Assembly (NCBI GenBank): GCA_031553975.1
Contig: JAVBKP010000062.1
Location: forward strand, 1-17,609
Direction: 5' to 3'
Length of the DNA: 17,609 bases
Source of the DNA: JAVBKP01 sp031553975
GTDB lineage: Bacteria > Bacillota > Clostridia > Peptostreptococcales > Anaerovoracaceae
The translations under genes were made by a program, and so were the position numbers. Position 1 is the first letter of the stretch. Every line of letters begins with the position of its first letter. The notes beneath the pieces were generated by a model. That model had not been told where the DNA came from and made no database searches. It was given only the letters and a program-made list of their open reading frames with translations. Below are positions 1 through 7,961 of this stretch, one piece after another.

Positions 1-1722
1 TTAAAAGAAAAAAATGTATCAGGCTCTGTTAGCCTAGAAGAGGAAACAGACGGCGTTGGCATGAAAAAAAGTGGTTGCCATGGATTTTGCGAGATGGGAC
101 CACTGGTTAGAATAGAGCCATGGGGATACTTATATATCAAAGTGAAATTAGAAGACTGTGAAGAGATTGTAGAAAAGACCATCATAGGAGGCGAGCTCAT
201 TGATAGACTTTGCTACAAACAAGAAGACACAATCTACAGCACCCAAGACGAGATTCCATTCTACAAAAGGCAGACAAGATTGGTTCTTGGAAAATGCGGA
301 AAAATAGACGCTACTTCCATCCAAGAATATATAGGCAATGGCGGGTACAAGTCTTTAGAAAAAGCTATTTTTGACATGACAAGAGACGAAGTAGTTCAGT
401 TGGTAGAAGAGTCCAATCTACGTGGACGTGGAGGCGGAGGGTTCAAAACCGGTGTCAAATGGTCACAAGTGAAACGCCAAACAGAGCCACAAAAATACAT
501 TGTATGTAATGGTGACGAAGGAGATCCAGGTGCTTTCATGGACAGAAGTATCATGGAAGGTGACCCTCACAAACTACTAGAAGGTATGATGATTGCAGGG
601 GTAGCTTGCGGCGCTAACATGGGATATATCTATGTTCGTGCAGAATACCCACTAGCTGTAGGTCGTCTTAAAAACGCCATAGCACAAGCCCGTGAAATCG
701 GATTGTTAGGGGAAAATATTTTAGGAAGTGATTTCTCCTTTGATTTAAAAATAAATAAAGGAGCAGGTGCCTTTGTTTGCGGAGAAGGTAGTGCGCTGAC
801 GGCCTCTATTGAAGGCAAACGTGGTATGCCTAGAACCAAGCCCCCACGTACAGTAGAACAAGGTCTTTTTGCAAAACCAACAGTGCTAAACAATGTAGAA
901 ACATTTGCCTGTGTACCAATGATATTAGAAAAAGGGGCAGAATGGTTTAAAGCCATTGGACCTGAAAAGAGCCCAGGAACAAAAGCCTTTGCTTTGACAG
1001 GGAATATTACCAACACAGGGTTGATTGAAGTACCTATGGGAACCCCATTAAAAGAAATCATATTTGACATTGGCGGTGGCATGAGAGATGGGGCTGAGTT
1101 TAAAGCAGTTCAAATCGGAGGACCTTCAGGCGGATGTCTTACAAAAGAACACTTTGACCTACCACTAGACTTTGATTCTCTCAAAAAAGTAGGTGCCATG
1201 ATAGGTTCAGGTGGACTTGTTGTCATGGACGACAAGACGTGTATGGTAGAAGTTGCTAGATTTTTCATGAACTTTACCCAAAATGAATCTTGCGGCAAAT
1301 GCGTACCATGTCGTGAAGGCACAAAACGTATGCTAGAGATTTTGGAAAGAATTGTAGCCGGACAAGGAAAGATGGAAGACATAGATGAGCTTGAAAACTT
1401 AGCGGATACGATTTCTAGCACAGCACTTTGTGGCTTAGGCAAAACCGCAGCCTCACCAGTGTCTAGTACACTAAAATATTTTAGAGATGAGTATATTGCT
1501 CATATTGTAGACAAAGTATGTCCTTCAAAGACATGTACAAAGTTAAAACGTATCTATATTGATGATGAGTTATGCAAAGGCTGTTCTAAATGTGCAAAAA
1601 CATGCCCAGTGAATGCAATATCTGGCGCACTAAAAAGCCCGTTTGCCATCAACAAAGATACTTGTATTAAATGCGGTGCATGTATTGAATCTTGCCCATT
1701 CAAGGCAATAAAGGAGGACTAA
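1..1722 (+). CDS. hydB: [FeFe] hydrogenase NuoF-like subunit HydB (5' partial)
   Basis: This is the flavin- and NAD(H)-binding subunit of a cytoplasmic multimeric [FeFe] hydrogenase, homologous to NuoF of complex I. It passes electrons between NAD(H) and the iron-sulfur chain of HydA. The reading frame is open from base 1 with no stop, and the first in-window ATG (61) lies inside the N-terminal thioredoxin-like 2Fe-2S region (GCHGFCEMGP), so the true start is off the left edge. Counting from that ATG, the glycine-rich NAD/FMN loop GRGGGGFKTG is at about 122-131, the NGDEGDPGAF segment at about 150, the NuoF 4Fe-4S motif ESCGKCVPC near 410-417, and two C-terminal ferredoxin clusters (CKGCSKCAKTCP and CIKCGACIESCP) at about 505-550. 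That C-terminal extension separates HydB from plain NuoF. hydA follows after 3 bases, so the two are co-transcribed. A HydC/NuoE-like gene would be expected upstream. Confidence 0.93.
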   Translation, partial: LKEKNVSGSVSLEEETDGVGMKKSGCHGFCEMGPLVRIEPWGYLYIKVKLEDCEEIVEKTIIGGELIDRLCYKQEDTIYSTQDEIPFYKRQTRLVLGKCGKIDATSIQEYIGNGGYKSLEKAIFDMTRDEVVQLVEESNLRGRGGGGFKTGVKWSQVKRQTEPQKYIVCNGDEGDPGAFMDRSIMEGDPHKLLEGMMIAGVACGANMGYIYVRAEYPLAVGRLKNAIAQAREIGLLGENILGSDFSFDLKINKGAGAFVCGEGSALTASIEGKRGMPRTKPPRTVEQGLFAKPTVLNNVETFACVPMILEKGAEWFKAIGPEKSPGTKAFALTGNITNTGLIEVPMGTPLKEIIFDIGGGMRDGAEFKAVQIGGPSGGCLTKEHFDLPLDFDSLKKVGAMIGSGGLVVMDDKTCMVEVARFFMNFTQNESCGKCVPCREGTKRMLEILERIVAGQGKMEDIDELENLADTISSTALCGLGKTAASPVSSTLKYFRDEYIAHIVDKVCPSKTCTKLKRIYIDDELCKGCSKCAKTCPVNAISGALKSPFAINKDTCIKCGACIESCPFKAIKED

Positions 1723-1725
1723 GAT

Positions 1726-3408
1726 ATGGAAAAATTTATGATGGTAGATAACATTGCCGTTGCTATAAAAGACGAAAAAAATGTACTAGAAGTGATTAGA
1801 AAAGCTGGAATTGACCTTCCAACATTTTGTTACTATTCAGATCTTTCTATCTACGGTGCATGCCGTATGTGTGTGGTGGAAGACCAATGGGGCGGCATAG
1901 AAGCCTCTTGTTCCATGGTGCCAAAAGAAGGTATGGTTGTATTCACCAACACAGAAAGACTTAGAAAATACCGTAAAAATATACTAGAGCTACTCCTTGC
2001 AGAGCACTGTACAGATTGTACCACATGTTATAGGAACCTATCTTGCAAACTGCAAAGCCTTGCGTTGCGATTTGGTATTAACATGACAAAATACAACTAT
2101 ACAAAACCAGAAATGCAAAGAGATACTTCATCTTTATGTATTGAAAGACACCCAGAAAAATGTATCCTATGCGGAGACTGTGTGAGAATGTGCGCCGAAG
2201 TGCAAAACGTAGGTGTTATAGACTTTATGCACAGAGGGTCTAAGATGACTGTGGATACAGCCTTTGGAACACCATTGGCTGAAACCAATTGCGTAGGATG
2301 CGGTCAGTGCGCAGCAGTATGTCCTACAGGTGCCATCATTGTCAAAAGGAACATCAACCCAATATGGGAGGCCATTACAGACAAAAACACAAGAGTGGTG
2401 GTTCAAATCGCACCAGCTGTCCGTGTTGGTATTGGAAGAGAATTGGGCATGGAACCGGGTCAAAATAGTATGGGCAGGATTGTAGCCGTGTTAAGACGGA
2501 TGGGATTTGACCAAGTATTCGATACCTCTACAGGGGCAGACCTTACTGTAATGGAAGAGACAAAGGAATTCGTTGCTAGGCTTGAAAAAGGTGAAAAACT
2601 ACCGTTGTTCACATCTTGCTGCCCTGCATGGATTCAGCAAGTAGAAAACCAATACCCAGAGTTATGACCAAATATTTCAACATGTCGCTCACCAATGCAA
2701 ATGTTTGGCTCAGTGATAAAAGAGTATTATAAAAATGACGACAGAAAAGTTGTATCTGTTGCAATCATGCCATGCACAGCCAAAAAATTTGAGGCGGCAA
2801 GAGATGAATTTAAAATAGACGGCATTCCCAATATTGACTATGTGCTAACCACTCGTGAATTAATTCACATGGTCATGGAATCAGGTATTTTATTCAACGA
2901 AGTAGAAGAAGAAGCCGTAGATATGCCATTTGGAATCAGCAGCGGTGCTGGGGTGATTTTCGGAGTGACAGGTGGCGTGACAGAAGCGGTGGTACGCAGA
3001 GTATCAGAAGAAAAAACAAATGCCTCCCTGAAAAACATTGCTTTCAAAGGCGTGAGAGGGCTAAAAGGCGTTAAAGAATTCATATTGCCAGTAGGAGAGA
3101 ATAAAGTTAGGATTGCCATAGTCAGTGGACTTAAAAACGCTGATACCCTAATCAAAAAAATCCAGTCTGGTGAAGTAGAATATGACTTTATCGAAGTCAT
3201 GGCATGTCCGAATGGATGTATCTCTGGGGCAGGTCAACCTCATGCAAAAGCTACACTGCAAGAACAACGTATGGAAGGTTTGTACGAAGCAGACCGTATG
3301 TCTACCGTAAAACGTTCAGAGGAAAATCCTCTCATGGATAGCATATATGACAAAGTGATCAAAGGCAAAGAGCATGAAATGCTTCATGTTCACTACCATA
3401 GCAAATAA
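1726..3408 (+). CDS. hydA: [FeFe] hydrogenase catalytic subunit HydA, interrupted by an in-frame TGA
   Basis: This is the catalytic subunit for reversible H2 formation. The start ATG follows AAGGAGG (1711-1717) by 8 bases. Read as one frame it has 560 positions. They include an N-terminal 2Fe-2S domain (C35, C46, C49, C62), a NuoG-type cluster HxxxCxxCxxxxxC (H94, C98, C101, C107), two 4Fe-4S ferredoxin motifs (C146-C156 and C189-C199), then the H-cluster motifs TSCCPAW (C298/C299), MPCTAKK (C350) and ACPNGC (C494, C498). The ligand spacings (51, 144, 4) resemble Clostridium pasteurianum CpI (55, 144, 4), so the domain is otherwise intact. Codon 314 is TGA (2665-2667), exactly between PEL and PNISTC, with the same frame continuing to 3408. 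No frameshift is needed. Homologues usually carry Leu or Met there, and TTA to TGA is one base change. Without readthrough the product stops at 313 residues and lacks three of four H-cluster ligands. An internal ATG at 2695 has no ribosome binding site. Confidence 0.9.
2665..2708 (+). other. In-frame TGA followed directly by a potential hairpin
   Basis: The TGA at 2665-2667 is followed without a gap by CCAAATATTT (2668-2677), which can pair with AAATGTTTGG (2699-2708) as 10 bp with one G-U. A further 3-bp CAT/ATG helix (2681-2683 with 2695-2697) leaves an apical loop beginning GT at 2684. The geometry loosely resembles bacterial SECIS elements, which sit just after a selenocysteine UGA and carry a G near the start of the apical loop. 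The bases also encode conserved HydA residues, so chance pairing is quite possible. The matching family position is not normally Cys, which weighs against selenocysteine. Confidence 0.3.
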
Positions 3409-3420
3409 AAATCAATACTC

Positions 3421-3481
3421 AATGGGGACGGTTCTAAATGAAAAGTGATTATCTAACTTTTCATTTAGAACCGTCCCCATT
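3421..3481. repeat. Perfect 26-bp inverted repeat with 9-base loop (GGGGACGGTTCT type)
   Basis: The arms 3421-3446 and 3456-3481 are perfectly complementary, with loop GATTATCTA (3447-3455). The outer part carries GGGGACGGTTCT and its complement AGAACCGTCCCC. As I recall, this core recurs as a dispersed palindromic element in many Firmicutes and other bacteria, often near REP-associated (Y1, IS200-like) transposases, but I could not search for other copies. It starts 12 bases after the hydA stop. In RNA it would form a very stable hairpin that could protect or end the hydrogenase transcript, although the following TTTT run is short. No transposase gene is present here. Confidence 0.75.
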
Positions 3482-3543
3482 TTATATAAAGCAGACGAAT
3501 TTCAGGTGGATCCAAGGCTAAACACACAAATAACCATCCACGC

Positions 3544-3572
3544 TTTACATCTGACAGCAAACATAATATAAT
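3544..3572 (+). promoter_or_regulatory. Sigma-A-type promoter of the yqhY-nusB-ispA operon
   Basis: A -35 box TTTACA (3544-3549) and a perfect -10 box TATAAT (3567-3572) are separated by 17 bases. The start codon of the first gene is 45 bases downstream of the -10. This is the only gap of useful size before the gene cluster that runs to 8858. Confidence 0.75.
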
Positions 3573-3617
3573 AGAAGGTAGCATTAAACCAATTCATTTA
3601 CATATAAGGGGAACGGC

Positions 3618-3974
3618 ATGCACGAAGAAGGCCTAGGACAAATCAAGATATCTGAGGACGTTATAGTCAAGCTTTGCGCTGTGGCTGTCATGAATACAGA
3701 AGGGGTATCGGCTTTGTCTGGTGGCATTACAGAAAGCCTATCGAAGAATATATTGGGTAAAAGCTCACCAACCAAAGGGATTAAAGTGCTCATAACAGAG
3801 AAGGAAGATGTTATAATAGACCTATTCATCATAGTGAAGTATGGCGTTAAAATACCTGAAGTAGCATGGAATATACAAGAAAGTGTTAAAAAAGAAATAG
3901 AATTAGCGACAGGATATGCAGTAAAAGGTGTGAACATTCACGTACAAGGCGTTGCATTTGAAGAGGAAGAATAG
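3618..3974 (+). CDS. Asp23/Gls24 family protein (YqhY-like)
   Basis: This 118-residue protein belongs to the Asp23/Gls24 (DUF322) family. It shows the family pattern of an N-terminal I-x-x-D-V-I segment, a V-x-x-L-x-G-G-I region near 30-37, and a C-terminal AxxIQESVKKEIE-type helix followed by GVNIHVQGV. It has no signal peptide or membrane segment, so it should be cytoplasmic. In Bacillus the equivalent gene, yqhY, lies directly before nusB just as here, downstream of the acetyl-CoA carboxylase genes, which are not in this window. YqhY has been linked to control of fatty acid synthesis, and that role is inferred here from position and family only. The start follows AAGGGGA (3606-3612). The nusB start codon lies one base beyond its stop. 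Confidence 0.88.
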   Translation: MHEEGLGQIKISEDVIVKLCAVAVMNTEGVSALSGGITESLSKNILGKSSPTKGIKVLITEKEDVIIDLFIIVKYGVKIPEVAWNIQESVKKEIELATGYAVKGVNIHVQGVAFEEEE

Positions 3975-3975
3975 A

Positions 3976-4392
3976 ATGAAAAGATCAGAGCAAAGAGAAG
4001 TATTGATGCAGATGATATACCAAATGGGAGTACAAGAAGACTTTAGCGGAGAAGCTATGGCTGCGTTTTCTGTGAGATTTTTAGACACAGACAAGAAAGC
4101 AAAGTACTTTGAGGAGGTATATAACATTGTGGCCAACAGGATAGCCATGATTGACCAGACCATAGAGTCCCACATGGAAAATTGGAAAATAGACAGAATT
4201 GCCAAAGTGGACTTGGCTATCATTAGAATTGGTGTGGCTGAAATTTTATTTATAGAAGAGACAGCAGATGCAATCGCCATAAATGAGGCGGTAGAACTTG
4301 GAAAAAAATTCGGCACAGATGAATCCAGCAAATTCATCAACGGCGTACTAGGAAAAATAGTAAAAAGCAAAAACAAAAGCGATAAAGAATGA
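3976..4392 (+). CDS. nusB: Transcription antitermination factor NusB
   Basis: This is a 138-residue NusB, an RNA-binding helical protein that joins NusE (ribosomal S10) on boxA RNA in rRNA antitermination. Family signatures are the start KRSEQREVLMQMIYQM and the C-terminal block around IDRIAKVDLAIIRIGVAEILF, then AINEAVELGKKFGTDESSKFINGVLG. The frame is open up to an ATG at 3952, but the ATG at 3976 is preferred. It follows the purine-rich GAGGAAGA (3963-3970) at the end of the previous gene, and its N-terminus matches NusB proteins, which do not carry the extra MHLKRKNR. Its stop overlaps the next start (ATGA, 4389-4392), which indicates translational coupling. Confidence 0.95.
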   Translation: MKRSEQREVLMQMIYQMGVQEDFSGEAMAAFSVRFLDTDKKAKYFEEVYNIVANRIAMIDQTIESHMENWKIDRIAKVDLAIIRIGVAEILFIEETADAIAINEAVELGKKFGTDESSKFINGVLGKIVKSKNKSDKE

Positions 4393-5408
4393 AAAAACAA
4401 TGTATTATAGGAATAGACACTAGCAATTATACCACGTCTGTAGCTGCCTGTGACTTGCAGGCAGGTATAATATCCGATAGGCGGACCATATTAACAGTAA
4501 AACCAGGAGAGAGGGGCCTCAGACAGTCAGAGGCTCTTTTTCAGCATATACAGAATTTGCCCAGTCTAATCCAGAGCCTCATGGCTGATCTAGGCCAAGA
4601 CGCAGACGTCTTGGCCATGGCTGCTAGCGCCAGGCCCCGCCCAGTAGAAGGCTCCTATATGCCCGTATTTGGTGCAGGTCTTAACCTAGGAGCCTCTTTA
4701 GCATCTGTGATGAGAATTCCACTCTATACATATTCTCATCAAGAGGGACATATTAGGGCGGCCATTTACGGCAATGTGGCCCCAAATGACCAAGGCAATA
4801 GGCAATCACAGGGAAATGCTTCATTCTTAGCATTTCATCTGTCTGGCGGCACCACAGAGCTACTAGAAGTAGTGCCACATGATATTGGGTATGATATTCA
4901 CATTATAGGAGGCACAAAGGATATATCCATCGGGCAACTTGTGGACCGTGTAGGTGTTGGTATGGGTATAGGTTTTCCGTGCGGCAAAGAGATGGACAGG
5001 CTAGCCAATGAATTTCAAGTTCTAACAGAGAATGCAAAGGTGGACACCTCAAAACCCTCAGTTTTGGCGGGGGTCAAACCAATCCACATAGAAGACACTT
5101 GGCTGAATCTTTCAGGCATAGAGAGCCAGTGTCAGCGAATCATTACAAATACAAAGCATGACAAAGAAAACGCCTTAGAAGATTTTCAGCAAAGACTCTC
5201 CTACGAATTGTTCTCAAAGGTGAAAAAAGCTTTGCATACACTGGTCAAAAATGCCCAAGCTGAAACAGGTATACAAGATGTCCTCTACATTGGAGGCGTA
5301 TCAGATAGCCAGTTCATGGGACTAAACAAAAGGTCAATCAAAGGCCTAGGTACAGATAACGCAGTAGGCATTGCCCTATTGGGGTTAGAGGCGTATGCAG
5401 CTAGATAA
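4389..5408 (+). CDS. TsaD/Kae1-family (peptidase M22-like) protein
   Basis: This 339-residue protein is in the ASKHA superfamily, related to TsaD/Kae1 (older name O-sialoglycoprotein endopeptidase). It has the N-terminal phosphate-1-type segment GIDTSNYTTSVA (8-19), the metal-binding HxxxH as H117-QEG-H121, the LSGGTTELLE phosphate-2-type loop (151-160), and GGVSDSQF near the C-terminus. TsaD works with TsaB and TsaE to make threonylcarbamoyl-adenosine in ANN-decoding tRNAs. The usual TsaD sequence around the HxxxH (VNHLEGH-like) is altered here to YSHQEGH and the gene sits in the nusB-xseA operon, so I infer a paralogue rather than the housekeeping TsaD, though this is not proven. Bacillus has folD at this position. 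The start overlaps the nusB stop by 4 bases. Confidence 0.75.
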   Translation: MKKQCIIGIDTSNYTTSVAACDLQAGIISDRRTILTVKPGERGLRQSEALFQHIQNLPSLIQSLMADLGQDADVLAMAASARPRPVEGSYMPVFGAGLNLGASLASVMRIPLYTYSHQEGHIRAAIYGNVAPNDQGNRQSQGNASFLAFHLSGGTTELLEVVPHDIGYDIHIIGGTKDISIGQLVDRVGVGMGIGFPCGKEMDRLANEFQVLTENAKVDTSKPSVLAGVKPIHIEDTWLNLSGIESQCQRIITNTKHDKENALEDFQQRLSYELFSKVKKALHTLVKNAQAETGIQDVLYIGGVSDSQFMGLNKRSIKGLGTDNAVGIALLGLEAYAAR

Positions 5409-5421
5409 AGGAAACACATAG

Positions 5422-6657
5422 ATGGCATTAAAACCAATCAAAGTATCACAAGTGAATAGCTATATTAAGAGGATTTTGGGCACGGATCCAATCTTAGGGA
5501 ACCTTTCTGTCACAGGGGAGATTTCCAATTTGAAATACCATGACACAGGTCATGTATACTTCACCCTAAAGGACGAAGGCAGCAAACTCAGTTGCTTTTT
5601 ACCAGAATCCAATCTAGCCAATGTACGATATGAACTAGAAGATGGTATGGAAGTTACCGCCATGGGCAGGGTCAATGTTTATGAAAAAGGTGGCACCTAT
5701 TCACTGTATGTTTCAGGCATTGAAGTCTCTGGCATTGGCGATTTGACAATTGCTTTCCAAAAGCTAAAAGAAAAACTAGAAAAAGAAGGACTATTTCATC
5801 AAAAGCATAAAAAACAAATTCCCATGTTCTCAAAGAAAATCGCAGTCATCACCGCCGAAACCGGTGCTGCTGTCAGAGATATACTGAGAACCATTCAAAA
5901 TAAAAACAACAAAATTGATGTGATTGTATACCCTTGCTTAGTACAAGGCAATGGGGCAGCGGCAGATATTTCCCAGGCTATAAAGCAGGTCAATGTACTG
6001 TTCCCTGAGGTGGATTGTATTATCTTAGGACGTGGGGGCGGTTCCATTGAGGAGCTTTGGGCTTTCAATGAAGAGATTGTTGCTAGAAGCATATACGAAT
6101 CAAAAATTCCTATTATCTCTGCTGTGGGCCATGAGACAGACTTTACGATTTCAGATTTTGTGGCGGATTATCGTTCTGCTACGCCAACGGCTGCTGCTGA
6201 ACTCGCCGCCTTTGATAGCTACAAACTAAAAAGAGATTTATCAGAGATGAGATCAAACCTAAAATACAACCTTGAAGGCAGAATACGCCACTATCAGTTA
6301 AGGCTGACAGTTAGCAATATGGATGTGCTAAAGGGCGCGCTACTCAACAAAATTGAAAAATATCAAGTCCAAACCACTCACATGATAGGACAAATTGCAG
6401 AAAACCTAACGCGTACGTTAGAGCAAGCAACCACCCAAGTCAACAATCACAAATTGATTTTAGAAAGCCTAAACCCGTCAAAGCTATTAGAAAGAGGCTA
6501 TGCCGCAGTAACAGATGCAAATGGCGTTTTCTTACATTCAGTAGATAATACTGAGACAGGAAAAAATATAATTGTCAACCTATCCGATGGAAGCCTTGAC
6601 TGCCTAGTAGAAGGGGTGAATCAATCCACAGAAAAGCCAAAGAGGAAAAAAAAATAA
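5422..6657 (+). CDS. xseA: Exodeoxyribonuclease VII large subunit
   Basis: This 411-residue XseA is the catalytic and DNA-binding subunit of exonuclease VII, which degrades single-stranded DNA from both ends to short oligonucleotides. The N-terminal OB-fold (residues about 5-100, NSYIKRIL...LSVTGEISNLK, GHVYFTLKD) is followed by the nuclease domain. The latter contains the conserved ITAETGAAVRDIL, LGRGGGSIEELWAFN and SAVGHETDFTISDFVADYRSATPTAAAE segments. A helical C-terminal part ends in LLERGYAAV. The start is preceded by AAAGGAAA. The small subunit gene xseB is usually adjacent, but here mnmH separates the two. Confidence 0.96.
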   Translation: MALKPIKVSQVNSYIKRILGTDPILGNLSVTGEISNLKYHDTGHVYFTLKDEGSKLSCFLPESNLANVRYELEDGMEVTAMGRVNVYEKGGTYSLYVSGIEVSGIGDLTIAFQKLKEKLEKEGLFHQKHKKQIPMFSKKIAVITAETGAAVRDILRTIQNKNNKIDVIVYPCLVQGNGAAADISQAIKQVNVLFPEVDCIILGRGGGSIEELWAFNEEIVARSIYESKIPIISAVGHETDFTISDFVADYRSATPTAAAELAAFDSYKLKRDLSEMRSNLKYNLEGRIRHYQLRLTVSNMDVLKGALLNKIEKYQVQTTHMIGQIAENLTRTLEQATTQVNNHKLILESLNPSKLLERGYAAVTDANGVFLHSVDNTETGKNIIVNLSDGSLDCLVEGVNQSTEKPKRKKK

Positions 6658-6658
6658 C

Positions 6659-7729
6659 ATGGTAAACAACGTTAAAATAATAACATATGAAGAAGCTAGA
6701 CTAACCCATACTTTTATTGATGTGCGAAGCCCAAAGGAGTACGAGGAAGATCATATCCCAGAGGCGGTGAATATCCCCATATTTACAGACGAAGAGCGTG
6801 CCGAAATAGGGACAACATATGTGCAAGTGGACAGATACAAAGCAAAGCAGATTGCAGCCAAATACGTGGCAACAAAACTACCAGAGTTTATGGACAAAAT
6901 CACAGAACTGAGGGCTCAGAATTCAAATTTAGTTTGCTATTGCGCCAAAGGCGGGTATCGTAGCAGCTTTTTTGTTTCGGTTTTCAACGCCATCGATATA
7001 TTTGTTTGTCAGCTAGAAGGCGGCTATAAAGAATACAGAAGAGTTGTCAGAGAAACCATGCCAAAGCTAAATGAAGAGATTGAGTACGTAGTGCTTCACG
7101 GCAACACAGGGACAGGTAAAACTGATATTCTCCATGCACTTACACAAATTGGAAGAGACGTACTAGACCTAGAAGGCGCAGCCAACCACAGAGGGTCCCT
7201 ATTAGGAGCCATAGGATTAGGACAGATCAACTCACAAAAGTGGTTTGAATCTCAATTGTTTAACCAGATGGTGAACTGCAAATCGGGCGTTGTGTTTATT
7301 GAGGCGGAGAGCAAAAAAATTGGAAAAGTGCTGATCCCAGAATGTATCCATGAAAAAATGATGACAGGAAAACATGTGCTCATTCAAGCTGATATACCAG
7401 TGAGAGTGGAAGTCCTGCGAAAAGAATATGGACAGAGGGCAGGCTGGATGGAAGAAGCAAGAGCCGCCATGGCAGGGATAGAAAAACATGTATGTAAAGT
7501 AAAATTTTCCCATATGATAGCATTGCTAGAAGTAGGAAATTTTGATCAAATAGCAGAAATGCTCATGGTAGAGTACTATGACCCAATGTACCAGCACAAA
7601 AGCGACCAGTTTGCCTATGAAGCGGTAGTGCAAAACAAAGGAGACGTGACGGTAGCAGCAAAGGAATTGAATAAGGCATTTAGCGCAGAATTTGAGGAAA
7701 AACCTAAGGAGGGGCAAGATGGCGAGTAA
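6659..7729 (+). CDS. mnmH: tRNA 2-selenouridine synthase (SelU/MnmH)
   Basis: This 356-residue protein replaces sulfur with selenium in 2-thiouridine at the wobble base of Lys, Glu and Gln tRNAs, using selenophosphate and a geranylated intermediate. The N-terminal rhodanese domain (1-130) has the DVRSPKEYEEDHIPEAVNIP start and the active-site loop YCAKGGYRS with C95. The usual form is CxRGGxRS, so a Lys replaces the first Arg. The second half is a P-loop domain with GNTGTGKT (148-155), followed by LDLEGAANHRGSLLGAIG, typical of SelU. It begins one base after the xseA stop, and its last 11 bases overlap xseB, so it belongs to this operon. Its presence implies that the genome has selD. Confidence 0.9.
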   Translation: MVNNVKIITYEEARLTHTFIDVRSPKEYEEDHIPEAVNIPIFTDEERAEIGTTYVQVDRYKAKQIAAKYVATKLPEFMDKITELRAQNSNLVCYCAKGGYRSSFFVSVFNAIDIFVCQLEGGYKEYRRVVRETMPKLNEEIEYVVLHGNTGTGKTDILHALTQIGRDVLDLEGAANHRGSLLGAIGLGQINSQKWFESQLFNQMVNCKSGVVFIEAESKKIGKVLIPECIHEKMMTGKHVLIQADIPVRVEVLRKEYGQRAGWMEEARAAMAGIEKHVCKVKFSHMIALLEVGNFDQIAEMLMVEYYDPMYQHKSDQFAYEAVVQNKGDVTVAAKELNKAFSAEFEEKPKEGQDGE

Positions 7730-7961
7730 AAAAGAGACTAGTATAGCAAAAGAAAAGGCATTGTCCTTTGAAGATTGCTTTGAAAAACTAGAAAAAGCGT
7801 CCAATTCATTAAAAAGTGATGACTTAACCCTAGAAGAGTCGTATAATAATTATAAAGAAGGCATGGAATACTATGAGACATGTCAAAAAATGCTTGATGA
7901 GTTAAAGCAAAAGATTCAAGTATATGATCGTCGTCTAGACGAATTGAAGGAAGTGGAATAA
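7719..7961 (+). CDS. xseB: Exodeoxyribonuclease VII small subunit
   Basis: This 80-residue XseB is a helical protein that forms the coiled-coil filament of exonuclease VII with XseA. The conserved core SFEDCFEKLEKASNSLKSDDLTLEES and the KLDEL/KQKIQ-type helix match the family. An in-frame ATG exists at 7692, but the ATG at 7719 is chosen because it follows a near-perfect AAGGAGGGG (7706-7714) with 4 bases between, and it gives the normal family length. It overlaps the end of mnmH by 11 bases, and the ispA start follows its stop directly. Confidence 0.93.
   Translation: MASKKETSIAKEKALSFEDCFEKLEKASNSLKSDDLTLEESYNNYKEGMEYYETCQKMLDELKQKIQVYDRRLDELKEVE

Noticed and set aside
2640..2700. Frameshift in hydA
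   Set aside because: Both sides of the TGA are in the same frame and the conserved residues continue without gap, so only a codon change is needed.
2695..3408. Separate 237-residue CDS starting at ATG 2695
   Set aside because: It begins inside the conserved hydrogenase fold, has no ribosome binding site, and the frame is continuous with the upstream part of hydA apart from the TGA. It is better described as the 3' part of hydA.
3903..4400. 165-residue minus-strand ORF opposite nusB
   Set aside because: It is antisense to a clear nusB, has composition typical of a shadow frame and no ribosome binding site.
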